Shown piece after piece: positions 45,545-58,419 of a stretch of 64,000 nucleotides of DNA. Below the pieces are notes generated by a model. It was not told the origin of the DNA. It ran no database searches and worked only from the letters and a program-made list of their open reading frames with translations. The stretch comes from Carnegiea gigantea. Taxonomy: Eukaryota; Streptophyta; Magnoliopsida; Caryophyllales; Cactaceae. The stretch is from contig JAKOGI010002453.1 of assembly GCA_029747015.1 (NCBI GenBank), positions 36,001 to 100,000 on the forward strand, given 5' to 3'. A program made the translations under genes and the position numbers. Positions within the stretch are counted from its first letter, which is position 1. Each line of letters starts with the position of its first letter.

Positions 45545-47612
45545 GATTCAGTCTGGCTCAACCCGGCCCTAATCCACCCCATGCTCACCACTAGCCCTAT
45601 GCTCGCAAATGTTGTTGCCTTTTTTCCTGGCTAATCATGAACTATTCACAAATGCGTGGCCAACTTCTTGGCATGCCTAGATGTGTCAAGTGGCAAGGTT
45701 GTGTCATGTGGCACAGCTATACCGACCTCTGTCCATTATCGTCCTATTTTTGGCGAGGCCAAGGTTTGGCATGTACAACCATTTCATATGACACGCACGA
45801 CCATGCCACCTATGCCTTCAGTCTATTTTAGACATTTTCTCCATTTTTGTGGGTGGGAGAGGGGCATTGGGGGTCTCCCCAACTCAATTATTTACGTTAT
45901 CCTCTCTAAAACCACATTTTGGTGTAGTAAATTAGATTAGATTAGTGCATATTGATATACAAGATTGTTGATTTCAAGCTTTAATGACTAAGTTTTCTTT
46001 CTCATTTCTCGCTTTGTCTCACACTTTTTTCATTCTTTGCTCTTTAATTGCTTTGATGATTATTGTAGATACTTAGTGTTCTTTGATTGTGTTTGGCTTT
46101 TCTGATGGCTAATTAATTCTGTTTATGCCTTAATCCACCTTTGCTTTTATTTATGACTTTTTGGTTTAATCTAATATTATCAAAGGGGTAATGTGATCTA
46201 ATTGGTAATGATGATTATATTACCAAGTTTGCTTACAATTTAATTAGGAATGTAATTGAAATTGCATTGTATTCATATTTACCTCCATCTATCTAACTAT
46301 AACTAGGACAAATCTCATGCTTCACATGGGTTTTTATTAATGTTTATTTCATACTAATAAATATAAATAATTTATCACTACTAACATCTAAAATATACTA
46401 TAATACACAATAATTATTGAAACAAATTAAACTTTAGAACAAATATCAATGAAATTATGACAACTAATTAATTTAAATATTAATTTTTAACATAATATTT
46501 TCAATATTGTTGGTTCATGATCTAAATATCAGATTCTGCATAAATTCTAAGAAAATAGTAGCATAAGAATGAATCTATAATTTATATGTAATTGTTTTAC
46601 AGTGAAGAATGAATTTATTACTTTCATTTTGGCCATGTAACTCATGTACATGTATTACCAAAAAATTACGCATAAATAATTTATGAAATTACAATAACTG
46701 GTAAAAAACCTTGCTGATCATATTTTTGTGTTGTTATTTCACTCGCTTTTATTTTTTAATAAATATTATTTTTTATTTATCAAAATTTTACTCTTTATTG
46801 GGATAATTGTAAAATAATTAAGCATAAGCATTTTCTTTTGGAGAGTTATTTGAATTTTTAGCGATCAATAGTCGATGATATTTTTAAATAGTAATTGTAT
46901 TGTCTTACAATACACATTTTGCATAGTCAAATTGAGTACATTAATGTTGAAGTGAGTGCACTGATTCGTAGACAATTTTTAAAGGGTACATTAAATTATT
47001 ATTAATTTTTATTTTATTGTCTGTCAACTAATGTTTATTATTTCCGAAATAACTACATAAAAGATTCATAATTTTATTGTTTTCTTATGTTGTGTATATA
47101 ATAAGCCTATTTTTTACTTTTGAAACTCTATAAGTAAAGGACTATGTTATATACAGTTATTACTATTAACAAACTAAATTTAATTATAAATTATTTTTAA
47201 CTTGTTAAAATATACAAGTAAAACAGTATATGAAACCGCTATTATAATTATAATACTTTTATTATTTTATATCATTTTATAGTCAAGTCATTTTTTCTCA
47301 AAGCTATTTATTGTAAACTAAATCTAATTGTAAAACTAATTCTGAATTTTAATTTTTAGGAATAAAAAAGGACATTAAATTCCTGTTATTGTGACACTTG
47401 GGATAGAAGAAAAAATGAAAGAAAAAAAGAAGGGAGCCAATAATAATGTGACACTTGTCAAGCTACCATCAATCCATTCATGTCATTAACTTTTATACTA
47501 TATACATGATGATAGATGATACATGATGATATATGATTTGATTACTTGGACATTTATTGGACAATTATTGTTAATAGGTCCCTATTTATAATCAAATGCC
47601 CATCTACTTGCT

Positions 47613-47665
<53 letters not shown>

Positions 47666-49472
47666 TCCAAGTCTCTTATAACCTTCTCTTTCATTCTTTG
47701 GTAAGCCAAAAACCTTTCCAACTCATACTAGGTTTCTTCCATATCCTATCTCTTTCTTCCCCAATCTCTCCCCTTGGTTTGGGCTTTCTCAGTCCTAACT
47801 AGCAATTATCTTGTGATTTCTTTGCTCATTTTATATAACCAAACATAACTGTGTATATTAGTTTCCCATTGCAATACATGCCTAATTCCATCACATAATT
47901 GATTACATTACACCCCTATTCCATTACTCCTAGCAAAACTCCACATTAGAATTTTCTTTCATGCCAGCCAAGTGTTTGATGAAATGTTTAAAAGAGTGTT
48001 CCTTCGTGTTTTTGAGCGACGGGCTTTTGCTGAAAGGTGAAGCCAATTGGTTAGTGTGGGTAGAGAGCATAGCATTTGACATGAAAATAGTATAAATACT
48101 AGTTAGGTTTAGGGTTGTTGTACTTGCAATCTGATTGCACAAACTCTGTGAAAATAAGTTGTTAAAATGATTACACTAGCATTTAACACCTTAAGTAGGG
48201 AGTATGAGAGGTTTGATGGCACAACCAGCCATCTTCGAAATCTAGTATAGACTTGGAAAGATTAGAGTTTTACTAGGTTGGTTTATTCACCTTGGGTGAT
48301 TTCGTCACGACCGGAGCCCTTTTTGTATGTTTTTTTAGCTTAGTTTTTTTTTTTTTTGGGGCTATCACCCCTTCGTTTTGCATAACTCGAAATGCTCAAG
48401 ACAACTTGGGTATTAGAGAACACAACTCTCTGTGGATATGATCCATACTTGCCAGTTGCTAGTTATAGCCACACCGTGCACTCGTTGTTTTGACTTGTCA
48501 ATTAATGATTGCTAATTTGAACAAGATAGTGTATTATCCATTCAACTTTTCCCCTAAGGTTTCACATTTTACTATAGGAGGACATAATTATCAAAGCATC
48601 TTCCAACAAACAAAAAGAGGAGAAAAGAATCTCCAATAATTGGTAATTGGTTGAAATCAAAATGATGGTTATTCACTTTACCTACAAAAATACATTATTC
48701 ACCAATAAAAGGAGTAACAAAATTCTCATAGGTAACATTAAAGCAAACTATATAATTATGTCACTTAAAACTAGCTATGTACTAGTTTGTCAACACCTAC
48801 ATACACCAATAATTAGAAGCCTAGATATTTCAAAACAAACCCTACTTGGAAGTAATGAACACATTATTTCAAAGAGCTCACACAACACCTATGAACACCT
48901 TGATTGAGAACATATGTACTATTCAGCCTAAATGTTGAATCACTTGTATTAGAGATGTGCAAAAAAAACCGAAGAAGCAAATCCAGAACAAAAATTGAAG
49001 AAAAACCAAACCAAAACTCTAGGTAGCCAAACCAAAAATTTTGGATACAGTTTATAACTTTTCTATTTTCAAAAAATTGGTTCTTTTACAAATACGTATT
49101 TGTAAGCTCTAGTTAGCCGAACTGGATATTTTATTTATATACGTTATAATAAAAAGGTGTATCCCTAAACTTTTACAAATGTTATATTTTAGAAAACACA
49201 TTTAGAAAAATTCAGTAAACCAGAAATTTCAAAAGACATTGTCATATAGTAGATTTTGACATGGTCAAAACAAGTATCTGATAAGCAATTAGATTAATCT
49301 TTCATTATTTCCTCACGTATTTTGCCTTCAAAGAAAATTTTAAGATAATATGAGTGTTTACTATGATGATCATTTCAAGTCTCATTTCCAAGTTTATGAG
49401 TGATACCTTCTAATAAAACTTTGATTCTACTTTCTTTTATATAGATGTCTAGAATATTGCTATTTAAGAAAC
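45545..49472. repeat. Segment B, left part
   Basis: It is collinear with 36000-40730 of segment A. It contains LTR-like unit (i) (45600-46184 and 47917-48540), the DNA element (46185-47916) and spacer up to the target site GAAAC (49468-49472). Confidence 0.88.
46185..47916. mobile_element. Non-autonomous DNA transposon in segment B
   Basis: The left end GGGGTAATGTGATCTAATTGG and the complement of the right end GGGGTGTAATGTAATCAATT are imperfect inverted repeats. It is about 1.73 kb against 1.75 kb (tandem copy removed) in segment A. A CT microsatellite lies at 47616-47665. Non-coding. Confidence 0.5.
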
Positions 49473-50744
49473 TGTTAGATTTAATTGCACAAAGACACAA
49501 GAGGAGGTGAATTGTGTCTACCAACTTTTTCAATTGTTTCAAACACTCGTGAAAACTGTTTGGAATGCGTGTTTGAAGTGATGCAAAAACAAAGCTAATT
49601 GCGAAAATAATAAATGAGACACAGTGTTTTTACGTGGAAAACCACCTATGGCCCAATTGAGGAGTAAAAACCACGACTTACCACAGTAGGATTTCAGCAA
49701 TACTTTCACTAGACGGGCCGAACACGTTACAACTGTAAGACCACACCTAACTTAGTTACACACGTAACTTGGTCTGCCCTAAAACCTTCGTTACAGACAC
49801 CACTTAACTTAGTCTACCCCAAGACCCTCATTACAAACACCATGTCCAACGTTTTCTAAGACTTAAACACTCTCTTATCTCACTGATGAAAAGAGAAAAA
49901 GAAGAACACCTTACTTAAATGCTTCTAAATAAGCTGAATGCAAGGTACAATACAATCCCTATTATGCCAATATTGAAGACTCGATTTAGCACTCTCTTTG
50001 AAGGTTTTCTCTCAAAAAATTCAGACTCATAAAGATAATTTTTAACCTTTGGAAAACCTTACCAACTCTTGAGGAAAGAGGCAACTTAAATAGATAGATG
50101 TGAGTGGGTGCTTGTGCCGCAAGATTAGGAAAAAGAGAAGATCACTTCCGCTCAGTAACTCTATCAGTCAAAACCCCTAAAATCTTTCCACTTGATATTC
50201 TTCCCTTAGAGAAAGGATAAAATCTCTCAAACCTCTAAAATCTCTCTACTTGATAAATATTTTTCTCTTAAAAATAGGATGAAATTTTTCATCATTATTT
50301 TTAAAGACAGAAACCTTTTTTAGACTCAACTTACATCAGAAAAATTATTCTTAAATATTTTATGAAATTCGACAGTCAAAAATTATTTTAAAGCCTTGAA
50401 ACTCGTTTTTATCTTTGATGTCAAAATACTGCAGACTTGACTTCTTAACACTATTTTGAAGCAGTGTTCTGAAGTACTTAAAAACCATTTAAAGGAAATA
50501 CTAAGTCAAAGACCTTCTAATTGACATATTAACAATAATATAAAAGAATAAAGCACATACAAAACCTAAGACTCTTATTATCAGCTGGACTCCCTGCACC
50601 TGTATTGACTTTGATGCTGCGCGCTCATTCGAACCACTCCAAGTATTTTTCGGATCTCATCTCAACATACAACTCAAGTATAGCATATTGACTAGTACAT
50701 TTGGATTGTTATCATTAAAACTTTACACATTAATTGGGTCAACA
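49473..50744 (-). repeat. 3' LTR of the minus-strand SIRE-like element
   Basis: It starts TGTTAGATTTAATTGCAC and ends TTGGGTCAACA on the plus strand and aligns with 60212-61482. Confidence 0.92.
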
Positions 50745-50768
50745 ATTTCCACCTTTTTGACGATGACA
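50745..50768 (-). other. Polypurine tract of the minus-strand SIRE-like element
   Basis: On the minus strand GTCATCGTCAAAAAGGTGG followed by AAAT directly precedes the LTR. An additional tract (complement of 50911-50924, AAAAGGAGGAAGAT) lies about 165 bases upstream, as in the plus-strand relative. Confidence 0.75.
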
Positions 50769-51229
50769 AACCAAATGACCATTAGTCAACATCAATGGTA
50801 GGGCAAAATACATTAGTGCCAAAATAGTTTATTCAATCCACATGCGATAGAAAGCAAGAGTAAGAAGTCAACTTAAAACTAGGCAAACCAATCGAAACGA
50901 GGTCATCCTTATCTTCCTCCTTTTGACATCATCGAAAAGGGTGAGTCGGTCAGAAGTTGGAATCCAGTGGGGATGCAATCACCGCTAGAGTGGTAATACG
51001 GGAAATAACAGTGATATAGTCAAGTGTATGGTACAGTAATGATATTGGCCATCCAAGTCACATACAAACAAGTAACACATGCAACAAGCAAAGGCACAGC
51101 ATAAATGCATAAACCATCCAAGAACATTCAGGAACCACTACCAGTTACATACATAACTAAGTGTTGTAAAAACAGTGTTGGAAACAGGGGAAGGGATAGA
51201 GTCAGGTAGAGGAAGGTGGAGGAGAAAAT

Positions 51230-52965
51230 TTGGCTATGAGGGCAAGAAGGGCACTCAGCAGATCCTCGTGACGTTTTGCATTGAGAGTCTTTTCCTCTGT
51301 AAGCGCCTACTTTAGTTCAGTTATCTCCCCCTTCAACGTCATACGCTCCTGCAACAATGTGTTAATTGTAGAAGTGCTAGATGCGGAGGTTTCACTAGGA
51401 ACAGGACCAAGGGGTGTTTGGAGCCCCTGTTCTAAAGTTACACTGCCGCCGTTAGTTACATTGAAACCACACCTAATCAAGATACTGTTGTCAATTTCAT
51501 CATTGACCTGAAAGCATAATTTCTTCTGCAATGGAATCCCAAGTTCTTCAAACACTTAAGTCAGCAGAAACCCATACCCCATATCATGATCCTTGGATGT
51601 GTTCGCAATTCTTGCAATGTGGCTAATCATGATGGCAGGCAAGTTAATTCTCTTACCCCGGTCCATCATGTCAGTGTAACACACATCCATGGGATCAGCA
51701 AGGTTGCGTTCCTGTCCTCGGGGAATTACATTCTTAATCACAAACCAAAACAATAGTCGATGCAAAGGCATCATTTTCTCCTTTCGCACAGACCGTAACT
51801 CAGTCAGATGGGATTTTTGGGCTAGCTTCTAGGTCAATTCGAACAACCATTCATCACCTAGGACACTCCTGTCCTCACGCACATATACATCAGAACTGTC
51901 TGCGAACATCCCCAACAACTCACCTAGCTCCCTATCATCAAACTGTAACTCACGACCATTAACTGTGCTTCTCACCACTCCATGGGTGACAACGCAGTTC
52001 GCATAAAACTCAGCCAAGTCTGGAACAGAACACCCTCTCTTAGTGTTCGTGAAAATCCAACCAACCCTGTGCTTCCAACTTCTCTAAGAACACCCTTAGT
52101 CCCTATTCCTAAAAATATGACACCTTAACCACCTTCCCCCGAATCACAGATTTCTGGACGAAGTGCTCATATCTCTTAGCAAGTGTCATGTTTTTTTAAC
52201 TTTCTTTTTCTTTGGTTCATCAGATTCTTCAACCTGTTCTGACACCTATTCTAGGGCCACCCGTTTTTGGACAGGTTTTTTAGATGGAGTTGGTTTGGTG
52301 GGTGTTTTAGTGGATTTACAAGTCGGTTTCTTCTTCCTGATAGGGCTTTCAACTCTGTCTTCTGGCAAGGGTGACAACTGAGCTTCGAGTGAAGGTTGTG
52401 ATAAGGGTGTAGCGAGATGTCCGTTGGGCGAGGTGGTAGCCTTTCTTTGGCATTTAAGGGCCAGTTTAGTTGTTGTTTGGGATGTGGTTGGGACAGTCCT
52501 TTTGAACCGCAAAATTGGTTCATCCTCATCACTATCTTCAGCATCTTCAACAACAAAATTATTAAACAAAAGAGTCTCAACAACATTCTCAACACCAAAA
52601 TCCTTAGATTACCCAACTGACTCAGTTTTATCTCCCCCTAACCTCGACTCGGCCACAACCGAGTCATACACCATTATCTCCCATCCCGTAATCGGGTTCA
52701 CTGACGGTATCATATCAGGATTCTAGCCCACTGAATGTAAGTCTAAACTCTTCAAGAACCCAAAAACAAAAGGAGTAACCAAAAAAGAAGGTGAGAGAGT
52801 GTTTTCCATATCCATTAAAACCTCTTGTGGTGATGGAGGTGCTAGTGATGCTCCTTCAGTACCCATCCAGCTTCCTCCCCTTTTTTTCGATAATTGGTCC
52901 CGTAGTGATCTCGAGTATGAAGTCTTACGCTTGGAGGATTCTTTGCCGCCACGAGTTCTTGCCAT
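51230..52965 (-). pseudogene. Env-like ORF of the minus-strand SIRE-like element
   Basis: From the ATG (complement 52963-52965) the frame begins MARTRGGKESSKRKTSYSRS and contains FVFGFLKSLDLHSVG (about 52750), then a stop. A basic, Lys/Pro/Thr-rich part follows (52560-52250). The conserved core (CSVPDLAEFYANCVVTHGV, GRELQFDDRELGELLG) is at 52040-51830. HRLLFWFVIKNVIPRGQERN and INLPAIMISHIARIANTSKD are at about 51775-51600, and EELGIPLQKKLCFQVNDEID and a coiled-coil tail end near 51230. At least five stops or shifts. Order and spacing equal the plus-strand copy, which shows that the ancestral protein was about 600 residues. Confidence 0.78.
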
Positions 52966-53086
52966 TTTGAGGAATTGGGGAGATTAAAGTTAGGGTTTAA
53001 GTGGCTTAAAGGAAGAAGAAGGAAATCGGGTCCTTTGTGAGAGGGAGAGATGGATGGATGCGTTTATGGAGAGAGAATGGGAGGAT
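52966..53086 (-). promoter_or_regulatory. Telo-box leader before the env-like ORF (minus strand)
   Basis: The complement of 52990-52998 reads AAACCCTAA, 25 bases before the env-like ATG, within a pyrimidine-rich leader. The corresponding telo-box in the plus-strand element is 33 bases before its ATG. The fold-back element cuts the leader about 120 bases upstream. Confidence 0.45.
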
Positions 53087-53124
53087 TTAGGGCCTGTTCT
53101 TTTTGTGGGTAAATAGGGTGGGTA

Positions 53125-53275
53125 AAAGGGTGAAGTAGGTTGAAGTAAGTTGAGGTGGATTGAGGTAGGTTGAAGTTGGCATTTTTTTTTTGACGTGGGT
53201 TGAAATAGGTTGAAGTGGGTTGATGTTTGTTGATGTTGGTTAAAGTGGATTGAAATTGGTATATTTTTTATGTGG
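53125..53275. repeat. Degenerate decamer array GGTTGAAGTA (left)
   Basis: About a dozen units of GGTTGAAGTA, GGTTGAAGTT or GGTTGAAATA type, with short breaks of T-rich sequence. The mirror array in the right arm is at 54270-54420 (complement), and a third at 54500-54620 in forward orientation. Confidence 0.75.
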
Positions 53276-53339
53276 TGGGTTGAAGTGGGTTAAAATAACA
53301 AGAATGTAACTAATGTGTGATAATTTATGAAGTTATCAA

Positions 53340-54190
53340 AATTTTGTGAAATTTTTGTTTACTCTTTTTTATTTTTTATTTTTTATTATTTTATTTTATT
53401 TTTTATTTTTTTACTTTTTATTTTTTATTTTTTACTTTTTATTTTTTATTTTTCATTTTTCATTTTTAATTTTTAATTTTTCACTTTTCATTTTTCATTT
53501 TTCATTTTTCATTTTTTATTTTTCACTTTTTATTTTTCATTTTTCTATTTTTCTATTTTTTTATTTTTTATTTTTTGCTTTTTTTTATTTTTTATTTTTA
53601 TTTTTATTTTTTATTTTTTATTTTTTGTTTTTATTTTTGATTTTTTTATTTTTCATTTTTCATTTTTCATTTTCATTTTTTTATTTTTTATTTTTTATTT
53701 TTTATTTTCTATTTTCTATTTTTTATTTTTTATTTTCATTCTCATTTTTGATTTTTGATTTTTGATTTTTTGATTTTTGATTTTTATTTTCTATTTTTTA
53801 CTTGTAGTTTTTATTTTTATTTTTTAATTTTAATTTCTTATTTTTTATTTCTTATTTCTTATTTTTTATTTTTTATTTTTTTAATTTTTTGGTTCTTATT
53901 TTTTATTTTTTAATTTATTATTTTGTAATTTATTATTTTTTAATTTTTAATTTTTAATTTTTAATTTTTTATTCAAAAAATAAAAATTAAAATTAAAAAA
54001 TAAAAAATAAAAAGAAAAAAATAAAACAAACAACGTAAAAAATGCAAAATAAAAAATAATAAATAATAAAGAAAAAACAAAAAAGAAAAAAGAAAAAAGA
54101 AAAAAGAAAAAAGAAAAAAGAAAAAGAAAAAAATAAAAAAAGTAAAAAATAAAAAATAAAAAATAAAAAATAAAAAATAAAAAAGAATGA
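53340..54190. repeat. Low-complexity T-rich to A-rich palindromic tract
   Basis: 53340-53960 is almost all T with single A, C or G every 5-7 bases; 53970-54190 is the reverse, A-rich. The two sides are roughly complementary. Confidence 0.9.
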
Positions 54191-54653
54191 ACAAAAATTT
54201 TACAAAATTTCGATAACCTCATAAATTATCACACATTAGTTTCATTCTCATTATTTTAACCCACTTCAATCCACCACATATAAAATATACCAACTTCAAC
54301 GCACTTCAGCCTATATCAACCCACTTTAATCTAGTTCAATCTATTTCAACCCACCTTAAAAAAAATACCAACTTCAACCTACCGCAACCTACCTCAACCT
54401 ACTTCAACCGACTTCACCCTTTTTCCCACCCAATGTACTCACGAAAATAACAGGCCCTAAATCCCATATGATACTTTACAAATTATTAAAATTATGAAGG
54501 GGGTTGGTTGAAGTTGGTTGAAGTGGGTTGAAGTAAGTTGAGGTTGGTATTTTTTTTTCAAGTGGGTTGAAATAGGTTGAAGTAGGTTGAAGTAGGTTAA
54601 AGTGGGTTGAAGTTGGTAAGTGTGGATTGACCCACGAAAAGAACAGGCCCTTA

Positions 54654-55075
54654 ATGTTGACATGATTTGATTGAGAATCGAGGGGGTTTGGGAGAGTTTA
54701 TTTCGATCCCTTTTGAGAAGAGAGAATGTTTGCATGCAATACATCATTGCCCACTAGGTAGGCTATAAATTATAAGTTAGGTGCAATGAAAAGGAAAATT
54801 CGGTTTCCAACATTCCTTTAATAATGCTACTTGGTCAGCAGATGATACAAACAGTGGTCAGGTCTGTTCCTAGAGCCTTTTCTTACTGCTAAATGTTCGG
54901 TGACAACAAACACTAAGGGCAATATCATTAGACCTCAACGAGTGTCAGCATGTTATATTTCACACATATGCCACTAATAGCATAGGAATTGAATGCATCC
55001 ATTAGATCAATTTATTTGGCCTAAAAACCCTTAACTAGTCAATCATTGGGGGTTAAACAAGCATGCTCAAGTCCT
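54654..55075 (-). other. Gap between pol and env-like ORF, minus-strand SIRE-like element
   Basis: Non-coding in all frames by eye; homologous in position to 27256-27599. Confidence 0.5.
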
Positions 55076-56590
55076 TTTAATCATACACAATTCAAATCTA
55101 TTCCTCTTAACTCTCTACTCAGTGCCTTGGTAAAGATGTCAGTAATTTTTTTATTAGGGGCACAAAAATTCATTGAAGCTAAGCCCTTTTCAACATTATC
55201 TCTTAAAAGTGATGACGTATGTCAATATGCTTAGTCCTTTTATGTTGACATGGATTTTTGCCAATGTTAATTGCACTTGTGTTATCACAAAATATGGGAA
55301 TGCATCCTGTGTCAACAGAAAAGTTCTTAAGTTATTGCCGTATCCACAACAGTTGAGCACAATAGGAAGCAACCGCTACATACTCGGCTTCTGCTGTGAA
55401 CATGGCAACAGAATACTGTTTCTTGGTTGCCCAAGAGACCATATAGGGTCCAAGAAAATAAGCCATACCTAAGGTGCTTTTTCCATCAACCAAAAATTTA
55501 GCATAATCAGCATCCGCATACCTAATGAGATAAAATTGCACCATCCAAGATACCGTAGAGCTAAGTCAAGGGTGTGTTTCAAATATCTCAAAATTCGTTT
55601 ACAGCTTTCAAATGTGTCTCTTTAGGATTTGACTGAAAACGAGCACACAAGCCAACACTAAAAACTATGCCAAGTCTAGTGGTGGCTACATATAGAAGCG
55701 ACCCTATCATACCCCTATAGGATTTCTTCTCAACTGAAGGACTCCCATCATCCACAACCAACCTAGTTAAAGGAGAGATGGGTGTGTCTATGCACTTAGC
55801 CGATTCCATTCTAAACCGCTTAATTAATTCATTGACATATTTTTGTTGATGTATCATAGTCCCGCTTGAGGTTTGCTTGATTTGCAAGCTAAGAAAAAGT
55901 TAAGCTTGCCCATCATACTCATCTCAAACTCACTCCTCATCAATTTTAAAAATTCATCACATAAATTACTGTTGGTTGCACTAAATATAATGTCATCGAC
56001 ATATACTTGAACAATCAACAAATAGTCTCCCTTTGATTTGAGAAACAAGGTATTATCAACCTTGTCCCTTTGAAAACCATTACCGATTAAAAATTTTGAC
56101 AAGCGTTCATACCAAACTCTAGGAGTTTATTTTAAACCATGAAGAGCTTTGTCAAGTTTAAACACATGGTTAGGCAAATCATGATTTTCAAAACCGGGGG
56201 GTTGGCTTACATACACCTCTTCCATAAGGTATCCGTTGAGGAATGCACTCTTGACGTCCATTTGGTACAGCTTGATTTCCATGTCGGCTGCGAAAGCCAC
56301 CAAAATGCGGATAGCCTCGATCCTTGCAACAGGTGCAAATGTTTCCTTATAATTGATCCCCTCTTCTTGGTTGTAACCCTGAACCACCAACCTGGCCTTG
56401 TTCTGAATGATCCTTCCAAACTCATTCAATTTGTTCTTGAACACCCACTTGGTACCAATTATCGATCTGTCCTTAGGCCGTGGTTCAAGGTTCCTTTCGA
56501 ACTGATGAAGCTCCTCTTATATAGCAGTAACCCAGTTAGAATCTACAAGAGTTTCATGAACATTCTTTGGCTCAATATTAGATAAAAAGG
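55076..56590 (-). pseudogene. Reverse transcriptase and RNase H, minus-strand SIRE-like element
   Basis: On the minus strand the region begins with [15 protein letters not shown] (about 56460), then [40 protein letters not shown] and, after a stop, RVWYERLSKFLIGNGFQRDK. The active site reads VQVYVDDIIFSATN, with YVDD at 56003-55992, intact. QQKYVNELIKRFRMESAKCI and SYRGMIGSLLYVATTR follow. RNase H is frameshifted but readable (STLGMAYFLGPYMVSWATKK, SVAMFTAEAEYVAVASYCAQ, then [18 protein letters not shown]) and ends near 55076. This shows what the plus-strand copy lost. Confidence 0.87.
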
Positions 56591-58315
56591 CATAGAAAGC
56601 ATAAAAATTTTTGAGTTTAGATCTGGTTTGCAGCCCTATGTTAATGTCAGACATAATCTGATCAAGGGGGTACGAACTCTGGTGCTTCTAAGGTTGTGGA
56701 GTAAATGGATTCACAGAAACATTTTCTAATCTCCCCTGGATACTTGATGAAACAAGTTTTGGATCTGTTCTAGAGCCTGTTCCCACAACAGTTCAGGAAG
56801 GATTTGGTTGAGTGGGTCGGTTCTATTCCAAATCAGGTTCAGTAATGCTTCCCCCTAACTGGCTTGCTCTTTACCCACCTTCTACACTATTAGATCCAGG
56901 ACTTGGTTCACCTTCGGGAGCCTTACTGTTATCTACCATGGAGCTTTGAGTGAGCGAGATGTCTTTTCTCATAAGATCAAGTTTGAACTCTTCATCCTGT
57001 GTATCATGCTCAATCAAGGAGTTAATCTCATCAAACAGTACATGCATACTCTCCTCAACACACAAAGTTCTTTTGTTAAACACTTTGTATGCCTCACTGT
57101 GTGAGGAGTACCCTAGGAATATGACTTCATCACTTCTAGGATCGAACTTTTCCAAGGATTTTTTCCCATTATTGTGCACATAGCATTTGCACCCAAGCAC
57201 CCTTAAGTGTTTAATATTGGGCTTTTGTCCTTTAAAAAGTTTATAAGGAGTTTATTGTTAAGTATGGGTCTGATCATGCACTTATTAACAATATAACACG
57301 ATGTATTTAACGCCTCTACCCAAAAGTTCCTAGGAAGACCACTAGCAACAAGCATAGTCCTAGTCATGTCCTCTAGAGTACGATTTTTCTGCTCTGCAAC
57401 CCCATTCTATTGAGGTGTTCTGGGGGTAGAAAAGTTGTGATCAACACCATGTTCATTATAGTAATCAATGAAGTTTGAGTTTTCAAATTCTTTGCCATGG
57501 TCACACCTCAGACTCACCAATGAGTGTCCTACTCTCTTTTCAATTTTCTTAAGAAGCACAAGAAACTTTTCAAATAATTCATTTTTGGATGCTAAAAATA
57601 GAGTCCAAGTGAAACGAGAGTAATCATCCACTCTAATAAACACATACCTCTTCCCACCTCTGATTGTGATCCTCATAGGACCACATAAATCAAGATGTAG
57701 TAGCTCAAGAGGTCTGGAAGTGCCAACACAGTTCTTTGACTTGAAAGAAATCCTAACTTGTTTTCTTCTAGCGTAAGCGTCGCACACCTTGTCATCATTG
57801 TACTTGATAGAAAGTAGTCCAACTACTAGGTCCTTAGAAACGAGTTTATTCAAAAGAGAAAGGCTTGTATGACTTAGCCTCTTGTGCCAAAGCATCACAA
57901 CGTCATCAAGAGCACTTAAACAAGTCAAATAGTTTTGAGAAAGTAAAAGAACACATGCTTTATAAACATTATTATGTCGCTTCCCCCTCAACACAATATC
58001 ACCAGATCTGATATTGGTAATCAAGCATTGATCCGAAGAGAAACCAACGTGATTACCTTTATTACACAATTGAGATACAGTTAGCAAATTTTGTTGTAAA
58101 CCGTCTATCAAGTACACATTATCAATAGAGTGAGAGAGTGATTTACCTATCTTGCCTACACCGATAATTTTTCCAGATTTGCTGTTTCCAAATGCTACAC
58201 TCCCTCCATCAAAGGCTGTAAGTGAGAGGAAGTTTGATCTGTCTCCCATCATGTGCCTTGAGCAACCACTATCCAAGAACCATAGTTGATTATCTTCTCT
58301 CATTTTAGCCTGCAA
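56591..58315 (-). pseudogene. Protease and integrase, minus-strand SIRE-like element
   Basis: A 302-codon open frame (58315-57407) holds the protease active site FLDSGCSRHMMGDRSNFL (intact DSG), the zinc-binding part (HKRLSHTSLSLLNKL, VCDAYARRKQ, where Tyr replaces the first Cys of the CxxC pair) and the integrase core with LHLDLCGPM and LRCDHGKEF, ending at PQ and a stop. The Glu block NGVAEQKNRTL follows. At 57200-56871 come a CKCYVHNNGKKSLEKFDPR block and FLGYSSHSEAYKVFNKRTL, then an acidic linker to 56591. There are several stops after 57407. Confidence 0.87.
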
Positions 58316-58419
58316 AGCAGCTAAGTGTTAGTCTTGGGAACCCAGATTCACTTGGGTCCCATTTTCTTTAACATGGAGGTTAACTCACCTTTTCTAATCC
58401 ACATTTGTTTAACATACAG

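Larger units (their letters stand above)
53090..54650. mobile_element. Fold-back element with PIF/Harbinger-type ends and T-rich palindrome
   Basis: The left end GGGCCTGTTCTTTTTGTGGGT and the complement of the right end differ at one of 21 bases and are flanked by TTA (53087-53089) and TTA (54651-54653), the usual target of PIF/Harbinger elements. Inside, 53085-53960 and 53970-54462 form a long inverted repeat whose arms end in the same GGATTTAGGGCC word, so a second copy of the terminus sits at 54446-54457. The arms carry a GGTTGAAGT-type decamer array and a long TTTTTATTTTT tract opposed to AAAAAATAAAAA. It has no coding capacity; long frames through the T tract are compositional. Confidence 0.65.

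Noticed and set aside
47596..47802. Ser/Leu-repeat frame at 47596-47802
   Set aside because: It is the translation of a CT microsatellite.
53346..53765. 139-codon plus-strand frame of Phe/Leu/Ile/Tyr and minus-strand frames at 53947-54222 that look like membrane proteins
   Set aside because: They are translations of an almost pure T (or A) tract in a fold-back element; the composition fully explains the open frame.
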